Below, in pieces: positions 1 through 4,995 of a stretch of 10,000 nucleotides of DNA. Within the stretch, counting starts at the first letter, position 1. Each line of letters opens with the position of its first letter. The notes below the pieces were generated by a model. The model saw only the letters and a list, made by a program, of their open reading frames with translations, was not told the DNA's origin and ran no database searches. Source of the DNA: Baffinella frigidus (Eukaryota; Cryptophyceae; Cryptomonadales; Baffinellaceae); assembly GCA_026770585.1 (NCBI GenBank), contig MU646334.1, positions 1,279,342 through 1,289,341 on the forward strand. The letters are read 5' to 3'. Made by a program: the position numbers and the translations under genes.

Positions 1-94
1 AGAGAGAGAGAGAGAGAGAGGGACAGAGAGAGAGAGAGAGAGAGGGAGGGAGAGAGAGAGAGGGGGGGGGGGCAGAGAGAGAGAGAGAAAGAGA
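1..94. repeat. GA/CT microsatellite with short poly-G
   Basis: The first 94 bases are almost purely AG dinucleotides, with breaks of GGGA and one run of about eleven G near 62-72. The plus strand is nearly all purine, so the tract could form triplex or slipped structures. It is a simple-sequence repeat with no coding content. It touches the window edge, so its true length is unknown. Confidence 0.97.
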
Positions 95-302
95 ATGGAC
101 CTGTTGTGAGAGCGGAGTGGTCGCAGGGCTCCAATCCGCAGCGCGCAGCCCAAACAGCCCCTCCCCCCCCGTGTGTACACTGACTGTCTTGTCCATTCCG
201 GGGAAGCGCACGGACCACCTTCCTACGGAGTCACGTCCCTCGAGCGTCCCGATTGTTCCGATCAGCCGGACGAGACCGCGTTCCCTCGCGTACCGCTGCG
301 GA
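95..302. other. Unassigned GC-rich stretch
   Basis: This 200-base stretch has no dispersed motif or palindrome that I can link to the rest of the window. It contains a pyrimidine run near 158-170. Two short overlapping open frames cross it in different phases, with no recognisable domain or splice context. I see nothing to support a gene. Confidence 0.5.
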
Positions 303-464
303 TAGATGGGCGGGGAACGAGTGTTATAGATCCAATATATAAGTTACATAAGTTATAGATGGGCGGGAATTAGAATATTTTATAATACATGATTCAAAGC
401 TGTATTTACCAATATTTTTTGTTATAGCAACAAGGACTCAACGAATGTTTTAGATGGGCGGGAA
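303..464 (+). promoter_or_regulatory. Three copies of TAGATGGGCGGGAA (possible E2F-type sites)
   Basis: The 14-mer TAGATGGGCGGGAA occurs at 356-369 and 451-464, and with one extra G at 303-317. The flanks are AT-rich and unrelated between copies, so this is a conserved short motif and not one long duplication. Its complement contains TTCCCGCC, which fits the E2F/DP consensus TTTSSCGC that drives cell-cycle genes in plants and animals. The regulatory reading is inference: no gene is identified next to it, and the copies could be remnants of a small repeat. Confidence 0.35.
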
Positions 465-536
465 AGGAGTGTGGCTTGTCACTTTTGCGGGATCGTGGAC
501 AGTGTGGGCTGGTTGGAATGGAGGTGTGTTTATGGG

Positions 537-619
537 GTTGGGTTTAGGGTTTAGGGTTTAGGGTTTAGGGTTTGAGGTTTAGGACTTAGGGTTTAAGGTT
601 TAGGGTTTAGGGTTTAGGG
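537..619 (+). repeat. Interstitial telomere-like tract, TTTAGGG orientation
   Basis: About eleven TTTAGGG heptamers run in tandem. The first four or five are perfect; degenerate units (GTTTGAG, GACTTAG, TTTAAGG) follow, then near-perfect ones. The motif equals the plant-type telomere repeat. Unique sequence lies on both sides, so this is an interstitial tract and not a chromosome end within the window. It could derive from break repair, telomerase action at a break, or a telomere-containing satellite. Confidence 0.92.
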
Positions 620-944
620 GGTGCCTATGCACGGCATCACGACCTCAATCATGCACGCAAAAAGATATGCCGATTGCAAACCCGTTAATCGATAAGACAT
701 AGGACCCTACGGTAGGCTTCAGCTGCGACGCCTGCCAGGGGGGGGAACCGAGGGTTAACAAATTGTTGCCGAGGTTCAATTGTTACCGAGATTCTTACGG
801 CAAACCCGGTGACACTATGTACCATCGGTTTCTCGCAAGCGACTGTTCTGTTGCCAGAACACGCGTACCTCCGGTCGAAACGTCGCTTCATAACATGTTT
901 TATACCGAGCAATTCTTGATCAGAACCACGAAACTAATTGGACC
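620..944. other. Mostly unassigned; one palindrome core and a 17-bp tandem duplication
   Basis: This region holds a CCTACGGTAGG core at 706-716, shared with elements further downstream, and a 17-base tandem duplication at 761-794. The opposing open frames at 685-912 (minus) and 763-1014 (plus) are under 90 codons. They overlap each other, and the plus frame runs into the foldback element at 945, so I do not call them genes. Confidence 0.5.
761..794 (+). repeat. 17-bp tandem duplication
   Basis: Two head-to-tail 17-base units (761-777 and 778-794) differ at two positions. Each starts AATTGTT and ends with GAG, one base and TTC. This is a simple local duplication of unknown function. Confidence 0.85.
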
Positions 945-1093
945 GATCTCAAAGGGAAACGGTTTTAATTTGAAACCATTGGATTCAATGAAAATTACTT
1001 CACGCATGCTTTAATATTACTAGTAAAACTCATTGTGTGTAGTAAATTTCATTGCCAGAAAATTTTAAATTAAAATCGTTTTCCTATGAGATC
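945..1093. mobile_element. Diverged foldback MITE, family F1
   Basis: The two halves are imperfect inverted copies. The outer arms pair GATCTCA (945-951) with TGAGATC (1087-1093). The next segment pairs AAACGGTTTTAATTT with AAATTAAAATCGTTT, and the inner arms pair ATGAAAATTAC with GTAAATTTCAT. The centre carries CTTTAATATTAC, also found at the centre of the copy at 2854-2949. There is no coding capacity, so any movement would need a transposase supplied elsewhere. It is the oldest-looking member of the family, judged by mismatches between arms. Confidence 0.7.
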
Positions 1094-1308
1094 TACGAAG
1101 ACCACTTTTGGTACGCATGCGGGCACTCCTCGAGTTCTTGTAATTTGTTAGGACCGTCTCAGGTTACGAGCCTCCTCCGATTCGCCCTCAACCCTTTTGG
1201 GGTTCAAGTTACGGGGTTGTGCGGAGTACCTCAAGAAGCACGACGGGGGCGCCCGGTCGGCACAGCGCCCGGTCGACCGCTCTCGCACGCGCCTCATCCC
1301 CCCCCCCC

Positions 1309-1354
1309 CATCCTCCTCCTCCTCCTCCTCCTCCGCCGCCGCCGCCGCCTTCGG
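1309..1354 (+). repeat. C-run, TCC and GCC microsatellite
   Basis: A run of about ten C is followed by eight or so TCC triplets and then five GCC triplets. All overlapping long open frames here (1052-1525, 1197-1406, 1219-1548) owe their openness to this tract, giving poly-Leu/Arg, poly-Ser/Ala or poly-Pro. They are not supported as genes. Confidence 0.95.
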
Positions 1355-1432
1355 AAAGAAGCGGGTCCCGCACGACCCCCCGTCCCAGACCTGCTGTGCC
1401 CCGTGAGATTTATTCGATGCCTAGCTCTGTTT

Positions 1433-1706
1433 CAGTCTATTTGGGCCCACCAGTTTCGTGGGACGAGGCTCGTGTTTGCGCCAAAGTTGACGTGTTTGTA
1501 CCGGAAATCCAGCATGTCAACTTGAGAATAGTCCGTCAACCCGACTGACACTCGGAATGCCTCGGAGGGAGGGGAGGGAGGGGGGTCAGGGCGAGCCGCG
1601 TCGCGGACTATTCACAAGTTGACATGCTGGATGTGCGGTACAAATCCGTCAACTTTGGAGCGGAAAAGAGCCCGGGGGAAGCAAATTGGTGAGCACAAAT
1701 AGACTG
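1433..1706. mobile_element. Large inverted repeat, arms of 103 bases (module R)
   Basis: Arms at 1433-1535 and 1604-1706 are inverted copies of equal length around a 68-base spacer. The inner ~50 bases are close to identical, including AAGTTGACATGCTGGAT and GGTACAAA followed by GTCAACTTTGG. The outer parts are more diverged but still align, ending in CAAATAGACTG. A third copy of the arm lies at 5522-5610 and a short fragment at 7590-7612, so the arm is a dispersed repeat. The pair may be one foldback element or two opposed insertions. No open frame of note lies inside. Confidence 0.8.
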
Positions 1707-1708
1707 GG

Positions 1709-1745
1709 AAAGGGGAGGGAGGGCGACCAGGGCCAGCCGCGTGGG
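1709..1745 (+). repeat. G-rich segment duplicated from 1564-1600
   Basis: A run of GGGGAGGGAGGG followed by a CAGGGC..AGCCGCGT segment occurs at 1564-1600 and again at 1709-1745. The first copy lies in the spacer of the inverted repeat and the second just outside its right arm. G-runs of three or more make a G-quadruplex possible on the plus strand. This is a sequence observation; no function is claimed. Confidence 0.65.
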
Positions 1746-1873
1746 TGGTGGTGAAAGAGGGGCGCGGCCCCTGTCTCCTTCGTGGTACGATCTGGTTGAG
1801 GGGTTAGGGTTTAGGGTTTAGGGTTGACTCACACGGTGGATTTGCAAACACGACGAATCCCACTCCGAACCTG
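1736..1873 (+). repeat. Module M, copy 1, with telomere-like insert
   Basis: The module runs from GCCGCGTGGGTGGTGGTGAA to GAATCCCACTCCGAACCTG. It matches 1988-2147 almost throughout and 2586-2665 over its second half. At 1797-1825 it carries a short tract of TTAGGGT units, placed between a GATCTG-type segment and GTTGACTCA. The copies at 2261 and 2586 have only CTCG at that point, so the telomeric tract is an addition to, or loss from, one fixed position. Confidence 0.85.
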
Positions 1874-1890
1874 CTCGTTCGCCCACGCTC

Positions 1891-1987
1891 ATCTCCATAC
1901 AATTATTAATTAATTGCTTTTGGCAACGAAAATTACTGCACGATTTGCTCATAAAAGTAATAGTAAAGCGTGTGTGCAGTACATTTC
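1891..1987 (-). mobile_element. Truncated foldback MITE, family F1
   Basis: This segment starts ATCTCC and continues through ATTAATTAATTGCTTTTGG and the inner arms to CATTTCG. It matches the reverse complement of the element at 5614-5750 over its first ~97 bases. The last ~40 bases of the expected right arm are missing, and the sequence passes at 1988 straight into the first base of module M copy 2. It therefore lies exactly between two M modules, having lost one terminus. Confidence 0.85.
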
Positions 1988-2147
1988 GCCGCGTGGGTGG
2001 TGGTGAAAGAGGGACGCGGTCCCTGCCTCCTGCGTGGTATGACCTGGTTTAGTGTTTAGGGGTTAGGGTTTAGGGGTTAGGGTTTAGGGTTTAGGGTTGA
2101 GTCAAACGGAGGATTTGCGCACAGGACGAATCCCACTCAGAACCTGC
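1988..2147 (+). repeat. Module M, copy 2, with telomere-like insert
   Basis: This is the second full-length M module, closely matching 1736-1873. Its telomere-like tract (2048-2098) is longer, with about seven units mixing TTTAGGG and GGTTAGGG. The tract starts after GACCTGG and ends at GTTGAGTCAAACGG, the same point as in copy 1. The module ends at GAACCTGC. The 147-codon open frame starting at 2097 begins inside this module and is not supported as a gene. Confidence 0.85.
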
Positions 2148-2149
2148 CG

Positions 2150-2267
2150 CGCCAGAGTCTTCGAAGGGGTCGCCAAAAGTCAATTTCTCCTGAAGGCAGT
2201 TGTTTTCAAAAGTCAAAACCGTATCCACATACGGTTTAAAAAACTTAACCCCCCTTCCACTCTGGCG
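2150..2267. mobile_element. Possible small element with 9-bp inverted ends and an internal hairpin
   Basis: CGCCAGAGT at 2150-2158 is inverted exactly as ACTCTGGCG at 2259-2267. Between them lie two AAGTCAA heptamers (2177-2183 and 2210-2216) and a perfect 9-bp hairpin with a 4-base loop at 2216-2237 (AAACCGTAT, CCAC, ATACGGTTT). The same layout recurs at 4518-4579 and 5169-5225. The right end overlaps the start of module M copy 3, so the inverted ends could be partly coincidental. Confidence 0.4.
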
Positions 2268-2320
2268 TGGTGCTCGTTCGACTCACGCGGTGCATTTGTC
2301 AAGATAGTGCCGATTCCGTA
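2261..2320 (+). repeat. Module M, copy 3 (diverged, no telomere tract)
   Basis: This copy aligns with the M consensus through GGCGTGGTGCTCGTTCGACT, then CACGCGGTGCATTTGTCAAG and GCCGATTCC. It has CTCGTTCGACTCA where copies 1 and 2 carry a telomeric tract. It loses similarity after about 2320. Confidence 0.6.
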
Positions 2321-2585
2321 CAGTCTTCCCCTGAGTATCCCGCCGACATATATAAGGGATCTCGGGACCGAAACCATAATACTGCCCCTCGAGACAGGCA
2401 AGTCTCTTCTACGCGGGGGAGCTACATGTCATTTTACGCCCTGCGTCCATCTATTATTTTTCCTTGAAATCGGCAAAAGTTGCCGGAAACGCCCACAAAC
2501 AATTGACTTTGACGGGAAAGTAACCGCAGGATATGGGTGAAAATGGCTCCAAGAAACCACCTAGTCCTCCCCCGTAGTCCAAGTC
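2321..2585. other. Unassigned, with one short hairpin
   Basis: No dispersed module is recognised here. A 6-bp hairpin, CGGCAA AAG TTGCCG, sits at 2471-2485. It lies 5' of CAATTGACTTTGACGGG; read on the minus strand, an AAGTCAA motif precedes the hairpin as in the three elements described elsewhere. TATATAAG at 2349-2356 resembles a TATA box but has no gene next to it. A 147-codon frame from 2097 crosses the region with no recognisable domain. Confidence 0.4.
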
Positions 2586-2665
2586 TCTCCTGCGCCGTGG
2601 TAAGACCTGCTCGTTTGACCCAAACGGTAGATTTGTCAAGAACAAATCCCACTCACAACAGGACC
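2586..2665 (+). repeat. Module M, copy 4 (no telomere tract)
   Basis: The segment from CTCCTGCGCCGTGGTAAGAC through CTGCTCGTTTGACCCAAACG to AAATCCCACTCACAACAGG aligns with the second half of module M. CTCG stands in the position of the telomeric insert of copies 1 and 2. This copy shows the form of the module without the insert. Confidence 0.75.
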
Positions 2666-2682
2666 TTCTGTAGATAGCGCGT

Positions 2683-2831
2683 ATTGCTCAGCAAGCCACA
2701 TTCATAGGCTAACGGACTAAAACTGGGGTAGTTAGGCCTACGGAATTGCCTACCGTAGGCCGTAGGGCTCCTATGACCAAAACGTCTTAGGATTTTGGCC
2801 TACAGTAGGAGGTCCGCATTGCTGAGCAAGC
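2683..2831. mobile_element. Palindromic element, family P (CCTACNGTAGG), copy 1
   Basis: The core runs from CCTACCGTAGG (2749-2759) through GTAGGGCTCC and CCAAAA to TTTTGGCCTACAGTAGGAGG (cores 2749-2759 and 2799-2809). This matches the copy at 4666-4846, which starts with the same ATTCATAGG. It is bounded by ATTGCTCAGCAAGC (2683-2696) and ATTGCTGAGCAAGC (2818-2831), a 14-bp direct repeat with one mismatch. Since TTGCTSAGCAA is itself nearly palindromic, the same pair also reads as an 11-bp inverted repeat, so it may be a target duplication or terminal inverted repeats. Confidence 0.7.
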
Positions 2832-2853
2832 TTATCCGGGGAAACCTATTTTT

Positions 2854-2949
2854 CTTTCATTTGATGGCAACGAAAATTACTACACAAGTGCTTTAATATT
2901 ACGAATAAGCACGAATTGTGAAGTAATTTTGGTTGCCATCAAATGAAAG
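2854..2949. mobile_element. Foldback MITE, family F1, short copy
   Basis: This is a near-perfect inverted repeat. CTTTCATTTGATGGCAACGA at the left is inverted as the CATCAAATGAAAG end at the right, and the GAAAATTACTACACAAGTGC arm pairs with GCACGAATTGTGAAGTAATTTT. The loop is TTAATATTACGAAT. The inner arms and centre match 945-1093 and 5614-5750, but the outer 14 bases (CTTTCATTTGATGG) are different, so this is a related subfamily. It sits inside another palindrome: CTTATCC to the left and GGATAAGG to the right. Confidence 0.88.
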
Positions 2950-3190
2950 GGGGGTTCCTACGGCGTCCTACGGATAAGGTAACGGAAACTCGGCCCATTT
3001 TGAACCGAAAATTCCGTCGCAGCCCGCTGTGTGGGTGGGCACTAGACGTTGATGCGAGACCTCTCTCTCTCTCGGGAGAGTACGACCTGCACCACACAGA
3101 AGTCGGCTCATTTCGGGACACCTTTCCTTTACCTTATCCGTAGGAACCCTCTTATGTCCCTACGGGTTGCCTACCGTAGGGTCCTAGGTC
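2948..3190. mobile_element. Inverted element with GGGTTCCTACGGATAAGG-type ends
   Basis: The left end (GGGGTTCCTACGG..GGATAAGGTAAC, 2948-2985) is inverted at the right end (TACCTTATCCGTAGGAACCC, 3130-3149), followed by GTCCCTACGG and CCTACCGTAGG (3170-3180). Inner arms share CTGTGTGG. A second family copy at 9237-9360 matches the left half in direct orientation and the right flank in inverse orientation. A CTCTCTCTCTC stretch at 3060-3072 breaks the middle. The open frames across it are not supported. Confidence 0.65.
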
Positions 3191-3253
3191 TTGTCGCTTG
3201 GTTTTTTTTTAAAATCCCTTCGGAGTCCGCACTTTCCAGGAGTTTCCCTATGA
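3191..3253. other. Short unassigned spacer
   Basis: A run of eight or nine T near 3200 and otherwise unique sequence separate the palindromic element from the repeats flanking the GAA tract. I see nothing further in it. Confidence 0.4.
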
Positions 3254-3593
3254 ACCTGATAGAAGCCCAGATCCTTGACAGGCAGCCCGATAGAACATCG
3301 CTCAAATTTATTGGTTGACAGCAATGAAGATGATGATGAAGAAGATGGAGAAGATGAAGAAGAAAAAGAAGAAGATGAAGAGGAAGAAGAAGAGGAAGAA
3401 GAAGATGAAGAAGAAGAAGATGAAGAAGAAGAAGAAGAAGAAGAAGAAGAAAGAAAAAGAAAGAAAGAAAGAAAAAGAAGAAAAAGAAGAAGAAGAAGAT
3501 GATGATGATGAAGAGAAAGAAGAAGAAGAAGAAGAAGAAGAAGAAGAAGAAGAAGAAGACCTGATAGAAGCCTAGATCATTGACTGGCAGCCC
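3254..3593. repeat. 35-bp direct repeats flanking the GAA tract
   Basis: ACCTGATAGAAGCC..AGATC..TTGAC.GGCAGCCC occurs at 3254-3288 and 3559-3593, with three mismatches in 35 bases. The pair brackets the purine tract. It may represent a segmental duplication with the microsatellite growing between the copies. A 35-bp target-site duplication would be unusually long, so duplication by slippage or unequal exchange seems likelier. Confidence 0.85.
3322..3560 (+). repeat. Long GAA/GAT purine-strand microsatellite
   Basis: About 239 bases of GAA with GAT and AAA variants. Long parts (3423-3499 and 3512-3560) have no pyrimidine on the plus strand. Homopurine-homopyrimidine tracts with GAA units are known to form intramolecular triplexes and to be unstable in length. 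The open frames it creates (poly-Glu/Asp, poly-Lys/Met on plus; poly-Phe/Leu on minus) all differ by phase and none extends into recognisable protein. Confidence 0.97.
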
Positions 3594-3621
3594 TCCCACG
3601 GGGACGGTGACGCCTTGCCGT

Positions 3622-3906
3622 GTCTCATACTCCAGAGAGAGGTCTGAAGAGGTATCTCCATCGCCATCCTGCGCGCCGCCGCTGTTTGTCAGAGGAAGTC
3701 CAGTTCTGCCTCACGCGGGTTGACCGTCAAGACCCGGAAGACTACCCTCAAGCTATCACCATCCTGCGCGCCGCCCCTGAAGTCAGCTTCCTGAGTGAAG
3801 ACGCGGGGATACGTAGTTGTTTTCCTATGGTGAAGAGGTGTCGCTATCCTAGATGGCGGGTAGTGCCGCCCCTGTGTCAGCCGAAGTGAAGCATTTCGCT
3901 CGCCGT
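3622..3906 (+). repeat. Repeat family S, copy A (uninterrupted reference copy)
   Basis: A ~285-base unit starts GTCTCATACTC and ends near CATTTCGCTCGCCGTC. It contains two internal sub-copies of ATCNCCATCCTGCGCGCCGCC (3659-3680 and 3756-3776). The same order of blocks is found at 4153-4880 and again at 4996-5345, so it is a tandem or segmental repeat array. Open frames cross it (3620-3889 plus, 3689-3916 minus), but the later copies shift phase and are broken by insertions. Coding is not supported. Confidence 0.85.
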
Positions 3907-3949
3907 CCACCACCAACCCTCACGGTGAGACCAAATCAACGAATTCGTG

Positions 3950-4141
3950 TACAGTGGACCTACCCTAACACATACCCGTCGGGGTCGGACTGATTGAGTA
4001 TGTGTGGAGGGTAGGTATGCGTTATGGTGTCCACCCTTCAGGCATACTTCATTGCAGGGGGGAATCGGGGGCCGGCCGAAGGAGTATGTGTGGAGGGTAA
4101 GTATGTGTTACGGTAGCCTGTGTTAGGGTAGTTGGACTGTA
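3950..4141. mobile_element. Tc1/mariner-type MITE (TA-CAGT...ACTG-TA)
   Basis: The left end reads TA then CAGTGGACCTACCCTAACAC (3950-3971). The right end, on the opposite strand, reads TA then CAGTCCAACTACCCTAACAC (4141-4120). Ends that start CAGT next to a TA duplication are the hallmark of Tc1/mariner elements, whose transposase cuts at TA. The element is ~190 bases with no open frame for a transposase. Inside are two direct copies of GTATGTGTGGAGGGTA.GTAT (3999-4026 and 4084-4112), which resemble the inner terminal repeats. It lies between copies A and B of repeat S. Confidence 0.82.
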
Positions 4142-4210
4142 GCCATTTTCAAGTCTCATACTCGAGAGAGAGAGAGGTCTGAAGAGGTGTCTCCATCGCC
4201 ACCCTGCGCG

Positions 4211-4316
4211 TATATTTTAATTAGTAATGTAAACAATAAGTTGACAAGTTTTGGGGGGAGTTGACTTACTAAAACCAGTTAATAAATACATGATGTGAGA
4301 TGAGACTATCCTCTTG
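4211..4316. mobile_element. Insertion i in repeat S, with 17-bp flanking duplication
   Basis: Copy A has one CATCGCCATCCTGCGCG; copy B has it on both sides of this segment (4194-4210 and 4317-4333, one mismatch between them). The intervening 106 bases are AT-rich and absent from copy A. They carry AAGTTGAC (4238-4245) and GGGGGGAGTTGACTTA. On the minus strand, AAGTCAACTCCCCC followed by AAAAC matches the start of the insertion at 5144. A target duplication of about 17 bp is typical of target-primed retroposons (LINE/SINE) and too long for most cut-and-paste elements. Confidence 0.65.
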
Positions 4317-4486
4317 CATCGCCAGCCTGCGCGCCGCCCCTGTTTGTCAGAGGAAGTCTAGTCCTGCCTCACGCGGGTTGACCGTCAAGACCCGGAAGAC
4401 TACCCTCAAGCTATCACCAGCCTGTGCGCCGCCCCTGAGTCAGCTTCCTGAGTGAAGACACGGGGATACGGAGTTGTTTTCCTATG

Positions 4487-4624
4487 CTACGCTAGACCTA
4501 AAGGTGGTCAATCGCAAAAGTCAACTTCAATAGAACCTCGTGTTAACTTTTGGCAAAACGCTCAGATTCTGAGCGTTTTCCTGTTGTGTCAACTTATGAT
4601 TGCTCCCGGTCACGTCTCAAGTAG
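4487..4624. mobile_element. Insertion ii in repeat S, with central hairpin
   Basis: Copy A reads CCTATGGTGAAGAGG without a gap; copy B has 138 bases between CCTATG and GTGAAGAGG. The insert starts CTACGCTAGAC and ends GTCTCAAGTAG, giving short imperfect inverted ends (CTAC/GTAG, AGAC/GTCT). GTCAACTT lies near both ends (4520-4527 and 4588-4595). The centre is a perfect 11-bp hairpin with a 3-base loop, AAAACGCTCAG ATT CTGAGCGTTTT (4555-4579). No target duplication is visible. Confidence 0.75.
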
Positions 4625-4665
4625 GTGAAGAGGTGTCGCTATCCCGGGTGGCGGATGGTGCCGCC

Positions 4666-4846
4666 AATATTCATAGGGAAACCTTCGGAAAGTTCGATAG
4701 TTTCCCTACGGATTTAGGTAGGACCTACCTACCGTAGGCTGTAGGGCTCCGAGGACCAAAATATCCTAGGATATTGACCTACGGTAGGAGGTCATAGGCA
4801 ATGCCGTAGGAGGAACTACTGAAGTTTCTAAAGGTTTCGCAACTAA
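4666..4846. mobile_element. Insertion iii in repeat S: palindromic element, family P copy 2
   Basis: Copy A continues from GTGCCGCC to TGTGTCAGCCGAAG; copy B has 181 bases in between. The whole insert is one imperfect palindrome. GAAACCTTCGGAAAGTTC at the left pairs with GAAACTTTAGAAACC-type sequence at the right, both arms carry CCTAC(C/G)GTAGG (4728-4738 and 4778-4788), and the centre contains the perfect 16-mer AATATCCTAGGATATT (4760-4775). It matches 2700-2817. The two C bases after GCCGCC in copy A are missing, and no clear target duplication is seen. Confidence 0.8.
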
Positions 4847-4880
4847 TGTGTCAGCCGAAGTGACGCATTTCGCCCGTCGT

Positions 4881-4995
4881 TGAATTGAGCGTCTTGAGGG
4901 TGGTGCGGGCTGGGCTACCTGTTGTGCCACGTGAATCCATCCGATCAGTTGTTCAATCTCAATCGAATGAGGAAAACGATGCCCTCTAGGGTATC
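4881..4995. other. Unassigned spacer between repeat S copies
   Basis: Unique sequence with no recognised motif. It ends where similarity to repeat S resumes at GTGTCACAGTCGAAGTGGCG. It may belong to the tandem unit in a form diverged from the sequence after copy A. Confidence 0.35.

Larger units (their letters stand above)
4153..4880 (+). repeat. Repeat family S, copy B, split by three insertions
   Basis: This has the same block order as copy A (GTCTCATACTC through CATTTCGCCCG) but is 728 bases against 285. The excess is explained by three segments absent from copy A: 4211-4316, 4487-4624 and 4666-4846. Shared blocks between the insertions, such as TTTGTCAGAGGAAGTC and GACCGTCAAGACCCGGAAGA, remain close to identical. 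The array is therefore fairly young compared with older elements such as 945-1093. Confidence 0.87.

Noticed and set aside
537-619. True chromosome end
   Set aside because: Non-telomeric sequence continues for hundreds of bases on both sides, and the units become degenerate within the tract.
1052-1548. 157-codon open frame and two overlapping frames
   Set aside because: The frame starts in a foldback element, crosses the C/TCC/GCC tract and runs into the inverted repeat at 1433; openness comes from the low-complexity tract.
2349-2356. TATATAAG as a core promoter
   Set aside because: No gene or transcript support downstream; a single AT motif of this length is expected by chance.
2097-2540. 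147-codon open frame
   Set aside because: It begins within module M copy 2 at a non-ATG codon and crosses a hairpin and module M copy 3. The other module copies do not keep this frame, and no domain is visible.
3275-3599. Long open frames of poly-Glu/Asp, poly-Lys and, on the minus strand, poly-Phe/Leu
   Set aside because: They are all created by the GAA microsatellite, are open in several phases at once and do not continue into sequence with ordinary composition.
4487-4624. Helitron-type element suggested by the hairpin
   Set aside because: The hairpin lies in the centre, not near a 3' CTRR end; the ends are CTAC/GTAG rather than TC...CTRR, and the insertion is not between A and T.
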